A DNA stretch of 64,000 nucleotides from Opisthocomus hoazin (lineage: Eukaryota; Chordata; Aves; Opisthocomiformes; Opisthocomidae). The notes beneath the pieces were generated by a model, which ran no database searches, was not told where the DNA came from, and saw only the letters and a list, made by a program, of their open reading frames with translations. Location of the stretch: NCBI RefSeq assembly GCF_030867145.1, contig NC_134440.1, positions 6,262,001-6,326,000 of the forward strand, in the 5' to 3' direction. A program made the translations under genes and the position numbers. Shown piece after piece: positions 10,501-23,449 of this stretch (the stretch's first letter is position 1; each line of letters opens with the position of its first letter).

Positions 10501-13500
10501 GGTAACAGGGCTGAGGGGCAGAGCAGCAACAGCCTCCCACAGAGCGGCTTCGTAACAAACGCTGTCACCGTTCAAAGCTGGTAGTCAAAACGGTCGGAAA
10601 CTCTGTTCCAACCTTGCTCCAGGGCTGTAAGGAGAGTTTTACTCTTTCCTACAAGAAGAGAAAAATCGTTCCTGTTTGTCCTTTAGGGGCAACTGCTGGG
10701 TCCCTCGTGTGCCAGGGGGCTGTGGAGCGGGGACGTGCTCGGGTGCAGTGCCTTTGCCCTGGCACTCTTCAAATAATGATGTCAAATGTGAAGTGTAATT
10801 TTTTTAAATCACAGCAGGTATTCCTTTCCTATTGTATGCATGCAACTGCCAGGGACTCAAAATGTGAATTTCCAGAAAAATCATCTTTAAGGGTCGTAGT
10901 TTTTGTTACAAATTTTTTTCCTCTAGTTTGGGAATACACGAAATTGTAGTATTGCTCTTCTCATCAGGCTTCTATTTCCCCGTTCATTCTCCTGGTCCCC
11001 CCAGAACTGGTTGTCCACACCCCTCCAGCAGTGATGGGCAGGCACTGAGCTCCACCTGGACCCAATCCCCTGCCTTTTCCAGCCCAGCAGCAACTGTGCA
11101 CAGCTGCTCTCCAAGGGGCTCCGCTGTGCGAAAGCAAAGCGTGAGCTTCTGAACCCCAGAGATTCTGGGCTGCAGTGCTGTGCCCGGCATGGTCCCTGCT
11201 CTGCCCCAGCAAAACCAATATCCCTGCCAGCTAGAGGAGCAGGCAGCTGGTACAGCAGATCCTGAAAAGCATCAGGAGCTCTCGCAAGCAGAGGGGTGAT
11301 TCGGGGGTTCCCTCTGCCCGTGCTCCTGCCCATCCCACTCCGCCTCCCACCATCTCTGCAGGAGATGTGAACCCTCAGCAGTGCAGGCAGATGCATGCTC
11401 GGTGCTGTCATCCATGTGAGACTCCTGCCTGCATCTCCTGGCAGCTCGCAGCGATAATCCGGGCTTTATCTTCATGCTGCGACAGTGGCAGGAGTGAGGG
11501 AGGCTTTGATGTGTCCCTGGGGAACTCGATACAAGCTCCAGGCAGTGCCAAGGGCCTGTGCTGAGGATCTGTCTCTCCTCTGTGACGTGCACAGCCTGCG
11601 TTGCAGCACTGTAGCTGGTTTTACAACTGGTGTTGCAGCTGCACGTCTGCATGGTCAAGAGACAAACCATACCTGCTCATCTCACAAAGCTCTGGAGATA
11701 TCTTTGTAGGATAAGATGCCTGGTCCTGGGTGACCGGGGAATTAATTTGTGCCTTTTCTGAGGACACGGTGTGGTCCCAGCTGCATGTGGTGGTTTGGAG
11801 GCAGTGCCAGTGGTGGGCTCTGCTTTGCTCGGGGTCGTGCCTGGTGAGAGCCAGCCAGTCTGCATCGTGCCATTCGGAGATTTCGCCATTGCCAGTGAGG
11901 GCTTTTCGTCAGGGCTGACCACCTTTCCAAGCGGTTTATCTGGATCCAACAGTCCAAGGCTGCCTTGGACCAACTAAAGACTGTTTTTAGCCCTGAGCTG
12001 GGCACACAGCCCTCTCGTTGCAAGGGGGGCTGCATCCGAGCATGTTGCTGGGAGCGGATGATCACACCAGCGATGGAGCGCTCCTGGCCATCGCCGATGC
12101 TGGTGGAAATGGTGTCATCACGTAGGAGGTACACAGTTTCCAAGCCAGATATTTCTTGCTTGTGTGCACTCTGAATGCTGAAGTTTTCCAAAGGCCTCCA
12201 GCCAATATTTGTGCTGCTGCTCTTGTTGTCGTCTCCTGAACTGGAGCCAAGCTGTTGGTCTCAGCTGGGTGGCTTGGAGAAACTGGTGCTACACCGGATG
12301 CTACGACCGGGCTAACGTCCAGCTGGGAAATGGAGAGCTGAGGCCCAGAGACTTACTGCATGTCACACTGTAAGCAGAGTGACGGAAACGTCATGAGACC
12401 TAGCGGGCCAGACCCCCCATGCTAATGGCCATGTTCAGCTGAGCTGGAAAACGAGCTGTGCCTCTCGCGGTGACTGTGGTGTGTGTCTTTCCAGCTAAAC
12501 CCCCAGCGAAATCTCTTGGAAACAAAGATGGGAAGGAGAGCGTGCTACGACCATGAATATGCACATACATTAGGTGTGTGACTCACACAAGAAAGGAGAG
12601 TAATTTTCAGGTCCGATTAGCTTCATACATGCGCTCTCCAACACTCGCTGTTATTTATTCCTATTTCATTTAAGATGCTGCAAGATATTACATTAGAAAA
12701 ACTGGAGGTGACAGGGAAGGCTGGGAGCCAAGGACAACTCCCGCCCCAACCCCACAGAGGTAAGGAAAGATGAGGTCCTCACTGGGGAGCGGATCTGCTG
12801 GTGCTAGCGTGTGATCGCTTGGTGCCTGTGCTCGAGGGGAGGCTCCAGGTATGGGGTGCTGAAGGAGCTGAGGATTGCGCTGAGTTTCTTGGCCAGCATG
12901 CTCTGGGTCTTTCTGCACAGGAAGAGGCCCCTGTGGCTTCAGTTCAGGGCACCAACAGGGCTGGAGTGTGGATGGCTCCCCGTCCCCTCCTTCCCCTGAC
13001 ACCCCCTTCTCCCCAGGGACCTCATCGGTATCTGTGGGTGCTTCTCTGCCCACAGCAGGTGACTCATCCTCCTGACCTGTCCCCATATCTCAGCTCCCAC
13101 CCCAGGAGGGGGGATCTGGGCATGGCGCCTGCGAGTCTGCGATGTGAAGAGGCAGGCGAGGCTGCAGGGTGCTGCTTTGTCCCCAGCGGACTTTCTGCTC
13201 GTCTCGTCCCGGGTGGCTCTGCCCTGCTCGCTGCGATTGGTGCTCCCAGGGGCTCCAGGCACCTGCCCCAGGCTGGCGTTCTTGCAGAGCATGGACGAGG
13301 TAGGCAGTCTGCTGGGACCTCGACGACTCTTCCAGCCTGCTTAGCACATCCTGGCTTTATCATCAAAAACACTTTGTCAGGAGGAGCCTACAGCCGAGGA
13401 AACATCATGCCCAGAACAGCTCTGTGCAACCAAGGAACTGCCCTGGATCACATCTTCTACTGCACATCGCAGCCAGTCCCCTCATCGGCTCCAGGGTCCC

Positions 13501-14175
13501 TAATGGACAGAGGGAAACTAAAGACCACTCAGTTTATTACCAGCAAAGAGCAGGTCCTCCTATCTCATTTTCAGTTTTTAATGCAGCTCGCATCAGAGGC
13601 AGGAGGTGATCCACTGACATGAAATCCAGCCCTCTCGCACCTCTGGGGAAGTAGGTGGCTTCTCTTGCTGTTCTCGCTCCCAAGCTCATTTTGCCCTTGG
13701 CTGTGGCTTACCTGCAGAGAAGATGCCAGGAGCTTTGCACAAAGCTGAGCAACAGTCTGGTTCCCGATGTCGGGAGAGGGATGTCTCCAGCACGGAGATC
13801 TCCTCCCAGGGTTGAACAGCCTGAGGTGGCACACGAGGGATGGGGGTGGTGAGGGAACAGCAGGCGCTGAGGACAGGCACCATGCGTTTCTCCTCAATGC
13901 AAGCTGCCCCGAGGCACGCGTCCTCCCACCAGCCATGCATCATTCGTGCAAGAGTGCTCCCTACCTGATAAATCATATTAGAGAGACAAGACACAATGGG
14001 GCTTTTAATTATAGAAACAATAACCAAGGATTAATGACAACAGTGATTTGATGGATTATTGTTACTCCTAAAGTTTAGTAAAGCTTTAGTAGTTTTTGTC
14101 AGACGTGGAAAGTAATGAGACAACGCTTCCTTGGGTGTTTGCTTAAGCTGTAATACACATCTGCTCCTGGTTCTT
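7560..14175. other. Intergenic, no supported gene
   Basis: Moderately GC-rich sequence with only short open frames on both strands and no consistent exon series. AT-balanced stretches at about 9180-9420, 10780-10930, 12590-12710 and 13960-14110 stand out from their surroundings and could be regulatory or conserved noncoding sequence. This is inferred from composition only. The interval ends at a CR1 fragment. Confidence 0.4.
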
Positions 14176-14786
14176 CATAGAATCCCAGCATCCCAGCACG
14201 GCAGGGGTTGGCAGGGCCCTCTGGGGGTCCCCCAGCCCAACCCCCTGCCCAAGCAGGGTCACCCAGAGCAGGCTGCACAGCACCGTGTCCAGGCGGGGCT
14301 GGAATATCTCCAGAGAAGGAGACTCCACAACCTCTCTGGGCAGTCTGGGCCAGGGCTCCGTCACCCTCAGAGGGAAGAAGTTCTTCCTCGGGTTCAGCTG
14401 GAGCTTCCTCTGCTTCAGTTTGTGCCCGTTGCCCCTTGTCCTGTCGCTGGGCACCACTGAACAGAGTCTGGCCCCGTCCTCCTGACCCCCACCCTGCAGA
14501 TATTCAGAGGCATTTCTAAGGTCCCCTCTCAGCCTTCTCTTCTCCAGGCTGAACAAGCCCAGCTCCCTCAGCCTTTCCTCGTAGGAGAGATGCTCCAGTC
14601 CCCTCATCATCCTCGCAGCCCTCCTCTGGAGTCTCTCCTGTAGCTCCTCATCTTTCTTGAACTGGGGAGCCCAGCACTGGACACAGCACTGCAGATGGGG
14701 CCTCACCAGGGCAGAGCAGAGGGGGAGGAGAACCTCCCTCGACCTGCTGCCCACGCTCCTCTGGATGCACCCCAGGATCCCACTGG
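14176..14786 (-). mobile_element. CR1 LINE fragment 1 (3' end)
   Basis: A truncated CR1 retrotransposon in minus orientation. It begins with the reverse complement of the CR1 3'-terminal octamer (CATAGAAT at 14176-14183) and runs through the 3' untranslated region into the end of the reverse-transcriptase ORF. The minus-strand translation contains CR1 blocks such as [12 protein letters not shown] and [19 protein letters not shown]. Homology stops near 14786. Frames are open over about 200 codons, but the element is 5'-truncated and cannot be autonomous. Confidence 0.93.
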
Positions 14787-14789
14787 ATC

Positions 14790-17700
14790 ATGTTCTCTTC
14801 CTCTCATTTGCACAGATGAGATATGTTTGGGGGCTTGCAGAAAACACAGGGGCTTCACTGAATGAATCCTCTGTGCAATTTGTTGTGGGAAGAGACAGGG
14901 CACAGGGCTGAGCGAGGTGGTGTTGCCTACGGGAAGGCCCCAAGGTGGAGCAGAGCCTGGAGGTGGGACAGGTGCTGCAAGGAGGAGCAGGGACAGCTTG
15001 GCTCAGTGTCACCAGCCATCGGCCAGCATGGATGTGTCTCCCAGGCTCGTGTGATCGGAGGGGAGATGCTGTGGACAAGCTGTGTCTCTGCATGCTGGGG
15101 GACAGCCAGGGGTGGCTGGTGGGGAAGATTTAACAGTCCAACCTGTCTAATGCTGGATGAATAATTCACTGTGCGAGGCAGGGTGCGGTGATCTTCGCCC
15201 CCTCTTGCATATTAAGTGCTGCAAGGTGCAGAGAGCTGTCACTGGCATGACAAGCAGGGAAGGGGGACAGGATGGTGGGGACGGTCACGGCGGAACTGTG
15301 GTCCCTTGGGCACAGCTGCCCCTCTCCTGCCGGTGCCATGGTCCGGTGTGCCAGGAGCTGGGTGCTGCAGGGCGAGACGCCTGTGGGCACGGAGGCGTGG
15401 GGTGATGAACGTCTCTGGATCCGTGTGCCAGGTAGAGATCTTGTTTCCAAACAGTTTTTCCTTCCGTCGGGGACGTGGGTGGGTTTGTTGCCTGCAAAAG
15501 CGAGACACTAATAACGCTGGCCGGATGCCAGGTGCAGCATCAGTTCTTCGCTCCAGCGCTGATGCTCCCCAAAATGCTCCCACAGCCCCACTCTGTGCCA
15601 GTCCCCCACCCCACAGCCCCCCCCGGGAGCAGCCCCGATTGCACAGACCCCAGCACCGAGTTATCAACAGCCGAAGGAGAGTGTTTCTCCCGCAGCCCCC
15701 GATGCGCTCACGTCTGGAGGAGGCTGCCAGCGGTGCTGTAATTACCTGCCTGGCTGCAGGCAGCCGTTAGCGGCGAAGCCAATTCCCTCAGTGCTGAGCT
15801 GGAGGAGTCGCTTCGAGCCCCGGGGCTGTGTTCAGCCCCAAAGCGTCACTCGGCATCAGGGCAGACAGAGCACCCTGGCACCCGCTCCTGGTCCCCCGTG
15901 GCAGGTAGAAGGGATGAGGAGGGATGTTCTGGCAGGCGAAACATTGCCAGCACTGTGGAGCTTCATGCATGGGCCAGAAGAGGCTCAAAACAGCTGGAAA
16001 CAGCTGGATTCCCCAGGGCAGGAACTGCCATCTTCCAACGCCCCTGGAGACCAACACATGGAGGGGGGATGATCCCACTGGGAAATTTTAAGCTGTTTCC
16101 TATTAAGAAGTTTCCTCTTTAAAACCTGTTTCCTAACCATGACGGCCTCTCCTCCCTGTCCTGCAAAAGTCCAGCACTTCGGCAAAGGCTTTAAGCTGGT
16201 CGATACTAATGTGCTCGTCAAAGAAAAGTTAGTTTCCCAAGTCTTCCCGGTTACTAAAGAATTCGTCAGCTATCTTCCATCTCAAATTAGACCTTGCAGA
16301 CCCACCTGGCTTATGAATCAGCTCTACCATCGCTTGCATACCAGCATAATTTGTCGTGTCTTTCAATATAACAGCTCTCATCCCACTCAGAGGACGTGGA
16401 GCAAAAGCAGGCAGCCAAAAAAAGCAGGACCCTGTGTGCTGGGCTCGGCAGAGCAGTAAAAGACCGCAGCTGGGGGAGTTTCTTCCCTCATCATCTGGGT
16501 TCATGTTCTGGACGTGGTACATGTGGGAACAGGGAAGATGGAGAAGATTGCTGGGGGTGGCACCGTGCTGCGATGTGACCTTGACCCATGAAAAGGACTG
16601 AAAACGGCCCAGGTGGGCAGAGATGGGGCACAGCAGAGTGAAGAAAACCTGGAAAGCCTTCTATAAGAAAAAGGCCAGAGAAGTGCCTTGTCACCATCGT
16701 CACCTACCAGCTACCTCTGGACGCGGCAGAGTAGGAGAGGAGCTGGGCAGCTGCCTGCTGGGAGGGAGGAGGTCACCGAGCCCAAGCCGGTGCATGGGTG
16801 GTCTCCTCTGCACGCTTGGTGCTTAGAGCCAGTTCCTTCCAAACAAGAGGAAAACCCTGGCAATGCCTGGGGACGTGTCCCAGACCAACTTACTCCAACG
16901 TGCAGATTTTCTCACAGGCCAGTGTCTTGAGGAGTGACCGGTGGACCAGAAAAGCTGCCTAATTAAGAGTGAGCTATTAGAAATGGGTGAGGAGGACATC
17001 TCCTGGCCCATGCTCCCAGCAGACCCCCAGGTCCCCAGCCCGGGCAGTGACCTCCCTCCTGCCTGCGTTGCCAGCACCCGAGGTCAGCGAGCACGCTGCG
17101 AACCTCAGCATCCCTGCGCGGGAACCGGGCAAGGGGCATCCCGCAGCAGAGGTGGGCACAGCTTTTGGGGTTCTATTGCCGCTGCGCTACACGCTCCGCT
17201 CACGCGGCTCTGTTCAGACTGGCTGGGGACAAGGCTGCCGTGACTCGTCTGCAGCAGCCCCATCACCGACCGAGAGCCAGCAGCTCCCAGAACTGTGAGC
17301 AGACACAGCCACGGCTTGAGCTGATGAATGAAGCAGAGGAGAACCAGGTCTATCTGCATTAAGCGTGAAGACAGACGCTGGGGTCGCGGGGCCATGGGGC
17401 AGAGAAGGCACTGGGGACAGTTTCCGTCTAGCAGGTGCCAACGCCGTGTTTGCCGTCCGCGGCACCGCGGTGCCTGGAATCCTAATCGCCTGCAAAAACA
17501 GCTCTAATGATATTTGGCAATGAGCTTGGAGCTGCCGGGAGGGGATCGATGCCACGCTCAGATAAAGGCAGGCAGGACGCGCGCGCGGAGGGAGGGCGAG
17601 GAGACGGGGGCGGGGAGCGCGTTTTGCAGATGCAGCTGAGTGAAGGGAAATGTGGGCTGAATTTCATCGGGAGCAATTTCCTAGCAGGGAGGGAGCGAGC

Positions 17701-20700
17701 AGGCAGCGGAGCGGCCGCCCCCAGCTCTCTAACAGCGGGGAGCGCTGGGATCCCACCGGGCAGGGCTCTGGTATGAACCCCTGCACTTGTTCAGGGATGG
17801 AGAGGCGATCTTGGACCCTTCCAGCAGCCATCGTTGTCTTTGCCATGAAGAAAGGAGGTGAAACAGGCAGCATCTTGCAAAAAACTGCTGTGCCAGCACT
17901 GGTCATCACCCCTTCTCCTGCCCGTCTGCAGCAGGACGGCCACACTGACCTGCAACAGTGCCCCAGCAGACCCCAGCCCACATTTTGGCCAGTTCTACCG
18001 GCTGCATGGGCAGCTGCTGGATTTGCTCCTTGAGCAAGGATGGCATCTGCCACCTCTGAGCGGAGAGCCCACATGGCTCTGCTGTTACAGAGCCATGGCC
18101 GATGCTTTGGGAAGGGACGTGCACTGCCTGTTCACTCTGGTGCGGAGTGACTGCAGTGCTGACTTCTGTGCCCAGCCCTTGGGGGACCCCTGAGGGACCC
18201 AGTGCTGTAGAAAGATGTGGTTTGGGTTTGTCAGCAGAGACAGGTGAGCTGGGAGAAGCATTTGGAGCGGCCATGCCTGGCTCTCTGCCTGCCCTCACCC
18301 TGCAGCCCAGCCACCGTCTCCCCAGATGCCCCAAGCTGTGGTCATGCCCTGCTGCTGTGGGCAGCTGCACTCAGAGGTGGGTTTAGAGCCTGAAATTTCC
18401 TGCTCCCCGCTGCTTTTGGGTCAGGTGGGGATCCCCGCACAAGGTGGTTCCCTGGGCCTCAGCAGCTGGGGACCCTCGGGGACGTGGATGGCTCTGCAGT
18501 CCTGCGTGGCTGGGTCGGGCTGGGCAGCAGCAGCAAACCCCGCTCCGGGGCTGAGGATCACAGCGGGAAGGAGGAACCAGCGCAACTCAGCTGGCGGTGA
18601 TTCCACTGTTGATGTATCCTGGTACCCACAGCACCTTCCTGGATTAGCAGGGCAAACAGAAACCTCTCAGCTGCCAGGATGAATAAATGAGGTGGGCAGT
18701 GCCAGGCTCACCTGCAGAGGGGAATAAATCATCGGCCCTGGGCTCTGGACTCAGCTGCCGGCTGCAGCGGGGCTGAGAGCTGAGCACCGGGGGTGAGCAG
18801 CCCTGGGCTGTGAGCACACAGCACCCGGAGCACAGGCGCTTCCACGCCGGGCAGCGATCAGCTCCGTGAGCAGACATCGGGACGCGGGTGCTGTGCGAGC
18901 TCTCCTGCCCCACAGCAAAGCGGCTGCGGAAGCGGTGGCCTTGCAGAGGGGACCTGGAGCGGGCTGAGCCCCACCACGAGCATCTCACCGGGTGCCGGGG
19001 GGGGAGATGCAGCCTGTGCTGGGGAAACGGAGATAATTTGCTTTATCCTTCTTTGCAAGGGCAATAGGTGTGCTGGGTTTGAGGGCTGCTGTGCGTGCGA
19101 AGCTCCTGCTGAAGCCAATTGCCACTGGTGACTGGTGGCTCTGCAAAACTGGGCCACGGACCTTAAAAAAGGAATTGGGGTATATCTTCCTGCTTCGGGA
19201 GTTTGTCGCCTTGGGCTGACTTCACTGCCAGAAGGGACACCTTGACCTTGACATAGCAAAAGGGATGACTTGGGGGCTGCTAAAGGCAGCCGGGAGCGAG
19301 GGCAGGTGAGGAGCCGAGCGCCAGCTCTCACCATCTCCTGTCCACTGTCACGGGAAGCCCTGGCAGTCGGAGGGGGGAAAGGTCCCTCTCCTTCCCGCTC
19401 AGATTAAAACCTTTCGCCTGATGGTGTTTCTGCTGGGGACAGCTCGGAACAGCAGGTGCTTGGCCAAAGAAACTTTCATTGTAGTTACCAAATATTTATT
19501 AAAAGTAACTAGGATTAGTCATCGGCTCAGGCTGTGTTTGCAGAGAAGGGACGTATGTCCGGTGCTTTGTAGGTAAATACAAGGGTGAGATGTCTTCCCT
19601 CAGGGGTTCGTGCTCTGAAGCAGATCAAAGCCTCAGACACAGCAACATCGGGGTCAGGGCAGAGGGAGCTGGAGCAAACGGGCTTTGTAGGGAGAACAAC
19701 GCCGGCTCCGTGAGGAGGAGGTCACGTACGCCGCTTGCAGTGCGGCACCAACCCTGACCCGAGCTCCCCAGGAGCGGGGGCAGCTGGCCATGCCTCTCCA
19801 TCTGCGTGCTGGAGTCTGCCCAAGTGGCACAGGCTGCATTTTGGGGTGCCGATGGGGGACCTGGCCAGAGCGAGCCCATGGGACCTCGCAGCTGGGCGGT
19901 GCAGGGTCCCACCCTGGGAAAGGGTCGCTTCAGGCTGGGAACCTGTGGATGGAGGTGTGCTCCTCCAGCCCTTCCAGCCAAAGGAGAGGACAACATGGGG
20001 CGGTGTCCCTGGGGCACCCAGGCCTTGCTGCCTCCAGCCATGCGGTGTCACTCTCCACTCGTCTTTGGGTCCCTGAGAAGCCTCCAACCAGCACAACTAC
20101 CAGGAGAACAACCTGGATGCCCCAGGAGCCATCAGGCACCCAGGAAAGAGGCACCACAGCATGAACCAGGGCATGGTTCAGCTCCGGCAGCGTCCGTCCC
20201 AGGGGCACAGGTCCTGGGGACGGTGCTGTCCCCAGTGCCTGGGGTTTGGCTGGCTCTGGTGCTGGGGCATTTTGGGGCTGGGGGGTATCGGGGCTGCCCT
20301 CCAGCTGTGCCGTGGGGATGGTACCCTGCCAAGCAACCACTGGATCCCCAGCATCCCCGAGCCCTTACGGCATCCGTCCGGTGCCAAAGGAGCGCTTGGT
20401 GCGCTCCCCAGCCACCCAATTTCTGCAGGGTCAGACACCGGCTCCTTCCAGATCCGCCATGAAGACCACGAGCCCTCCAGCTGGCTCCTTCTAGCAGTTC
20501 GTCAAGGTTTCTGTTAGTCAAAACTGATGGCCACCAAGAGTCTGTAGTCATCACGTGGCTCCCACTGCTGCATCTTTGGAGGGGGAAAAAAAACAGCGGC
20601 TGTCAGCGGAGCTGGCAGTGCCGGAGTGCTGTGTTTGAGCTGGCAGGGGACCAGGGCGTCCGGCAGCGCGGGGGGCTGGCCCGGGCCCCCCGCCTGCAGG

Positions 20701-23440
20701 GAGAAGCCCTCACCCCTGGGTGCAGCAGGGAAAGCTCCCGTGCTCCACCACGGGAGAGCAAACTGGGAGCAAAAGGGAGTTTACCTCTCTGTTTATTGGA
20801 CAGTATGGGGGTTTTTTTTTCCCCTTGGCACATTTCAGCCAAAACCTCTATGGGATTTTGAGCGTGTGCCAGCACAGCTGTGAGTTTTTCATTTCTCTCT
20901 CGAGTTTGGGGTTTTTTTTTTAAAAAAATCATTTTGCTGAGTCCGTGTGAAAATGCCCCAGAAAGCAGCAAAACTTGTGAAGACGCTCCCAGCGCCGGCT
21001 CGCTCGGAGCAGCCCCTAGGAAGGCAGAGCCCTTCCCCAGAGCGTTGCGTGCCGACAGCCCCAGGGCCCTGCCGCTCCCGGGCTTTCACCCCCGAGGTGG
21101 GGACGGGGACACCTGGACCGGAGGAGGTGACGTTGGGTTCCCCTCGGAGGTGACATTGGGGTTCCCCTCGGTTCACAGGGGAGAGCTGAGGCCCGGGCAG
21201 CCCCTCTGTGTCCCCAGTCCCGATGCTCAGCAAGAGGCAGAGTTTGGAGGGATGTGGTTTTTGGATCCCAATCCCAATGGCGGGGGGGGGGATGGGTGTA
21301 TTTTGCGCAGGGCCAGGCTCTTGGGACAGGGGTGGCAGGTGGGGGTAAAGTCCAGGGGACCTAAGGAGGGGACCAGGTCCCATCTCAGCACCCCAAATGC
21401 CACAACCTTTGGCAGGGAGCTGTCTCTGGGTGCGCAGAGAACAGGGGGGCCACTGGCGTAAGATTCTTTTGGATTAATCCTAATATTGAAACCAATTTTA
21501 ATTAATTGGAGAGCAAGACCTAGGGATACTGCCCCTGGGCTTCTCCCATGTCTAGCGCGGGGCTGCAGAGCTCCAGCTTGGGGAAGCAGAGCCGTTAACC
21601 TCAGCCTGGCAGCTTTTCTCCACATCTTCGTCCTGTTCTTTCATTAAAGCCCAAAGCGATGCCAAAGGGGCACCAAAGCTACCGGGAGGAGGTGGCAACC
21701 GGGGTGCACCCAGAGCAGGAGCCGGGCCGAGCTAAAACCCACCTCCAGGGCTTTAGCCACCACTTGCCTTGTCCCTCTTCCTGGGCAAATCACTTGCCCA
21801 TGCCTTGGTTTCCCCCAAAGTAAAATAATGGTATGAGGGGGACACGGCAAAACATAAATTAATTTGTTTTTCTGGGAAGAGGCTTGGGGAGAGGACAAGG
21901 ACAAGGTGGCCCCCTCTGACCTGGGCTCCCCCAGCTCCCCCCGCTGCAGTGCCAGCACTTGGCCCCCCCAAAACCAACGCTAACCCTGGCCGGCGGCAGG
22001 AAAGCATCTTCCATCAGACAAAATCAGATCAGCGCTTGGCTCCCAGCGGCAGGAGCACGAGCCGTCTGGATGGAGCAATTCCCCCTGTCCCTTGATTAAT
22101 AACAAGGCAGGCTGGCGGAGCGAGGGCGGGGGGGATGCTGTTTAATTGACTCCGTGTTTTTGAAACAACAGCTTAATGACTGGGTTCAAATTAGCCAGAA
22201 TCACCTTTTCATCCTGAGAAAGTGAAATGAAATGTGGATTGCTCCGGCACTTCCCCACCCCCACCCCACCCCCCTGACGCCGGCCTCTTAAAAATACATC
22301 TCCAACTAAACCACTTGCATTGCTCATGCTGGGATTTTTCATCTTTTATTAAGCAGATAAATCGTTATTGTTTAAAACAGCTACGAAATTCCTTCACACC
22401 GTGTAAATCTCCTGGTTTTAGCTGCAGATCCACGGATAAGGCTGGGGATGAAACTCCAATGGGAAAGCCTGAGACGCTTGTGCCTGCAATGAAATTATAA
22501 ATCCACATCCCGGAGCAAACGAGCAGTAGGAGGCAGCCAGAAATCTCCATCAGCAGAGGCGCTGGGCTGCAGCAAGGGATGGAAGTTGCAAGTGGAACCG
22601 AGCAGGCACCCAAGCCGGGAGAGCTGTTGGCATTTCTGCTGGCAACACCCTGCACAAACGGAGCTAATTCAGGCGAGAGCATCTAATACGGGAGCTCACG
22701 GCATCAAAGCAGCCTGGGATTCAGTGCCGTGCCCTGCTCCTTACCCCTGATTTCTTCCCTCAGTTTCCCCATCTGTAAAATGGAGGACACGCTGCCAAAC
22801 TCTGCTTGAAAACCGCTGTCAGATGCAGAAAATGTAACCGAATCGCTCGGGTGATGCTCATTGGCTGTCACGCAACAGATCAAGGGCACAGGACACTCCG
22901 CTCCGGCAGCCCGCGTCCCCTAAGCCCTGGGGCCACCAAGGCTAACCCCAACCCGGACCGAGCATCGATGGATAGAGCAGAGCAACAATTCTGCCCTGGA
23001 AGGAAGTCAGCCCTAACGAGGGAGTTGACCTCGCTCATCCTCAAACCCTAATTAACCAAATCATCCTCATTTGTGGGAGCAGAGAGGGGCAAGCAGAGAG
23101 CACTCGGGGAGTAATGGCTGATGGTGAGTGCTGTCCCCACGCGGGGTGTGGGTGCTGGTGGGGTGCATAGGTGGATCGTGATGTTGCCCTGTGAGCTTGG
23201 CATCGTCCCAGCCCTGCTGTGGCTGCCCGGGAGCTTGGCACCGCTGCGAGGGATGGCGGGGCTCTCTGTGGGGGGCACAAAGGCGGGGGGCTGCACACGT
23301 TCCTGGTGTTCCGGTGCTCTTTGTGCCCTGTTTGTCCCAGTTTCCTTGTTTGAGGGGGGTGATGGCCGTGCTGGTCCATGGCCACGTCCGTGGGGTAAGC
23401 CTCCAGCGCAGAGAGGGGAGCTGGCAGCGAGGTGGGCACC
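14790..23440. other. Intergenic, no supported gene
   Basis: GC-rich sequence with many overlapping open frames that look like chance. An AT-balanced island at 16080-16400 carries a short minus-strand reading frame and is described in the findings. A small CpG-rich patch at about 17560-17720 contains GCGCGCGCGG-like sequence without a linked gene. An AT-rich stretch at 22080-22400 may be conserved noncoding DNA. A 24-base unit is repeated twice near 21120-21170. Confidence 0.4.
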
Positions 23441-23449
23441 CGGACCCTG

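Noticed and set aside
14143-14754. 203-codon minus-strand frame as a host gene
   Set aside because: It is the reverse-transcriptase end of a CR1 element.
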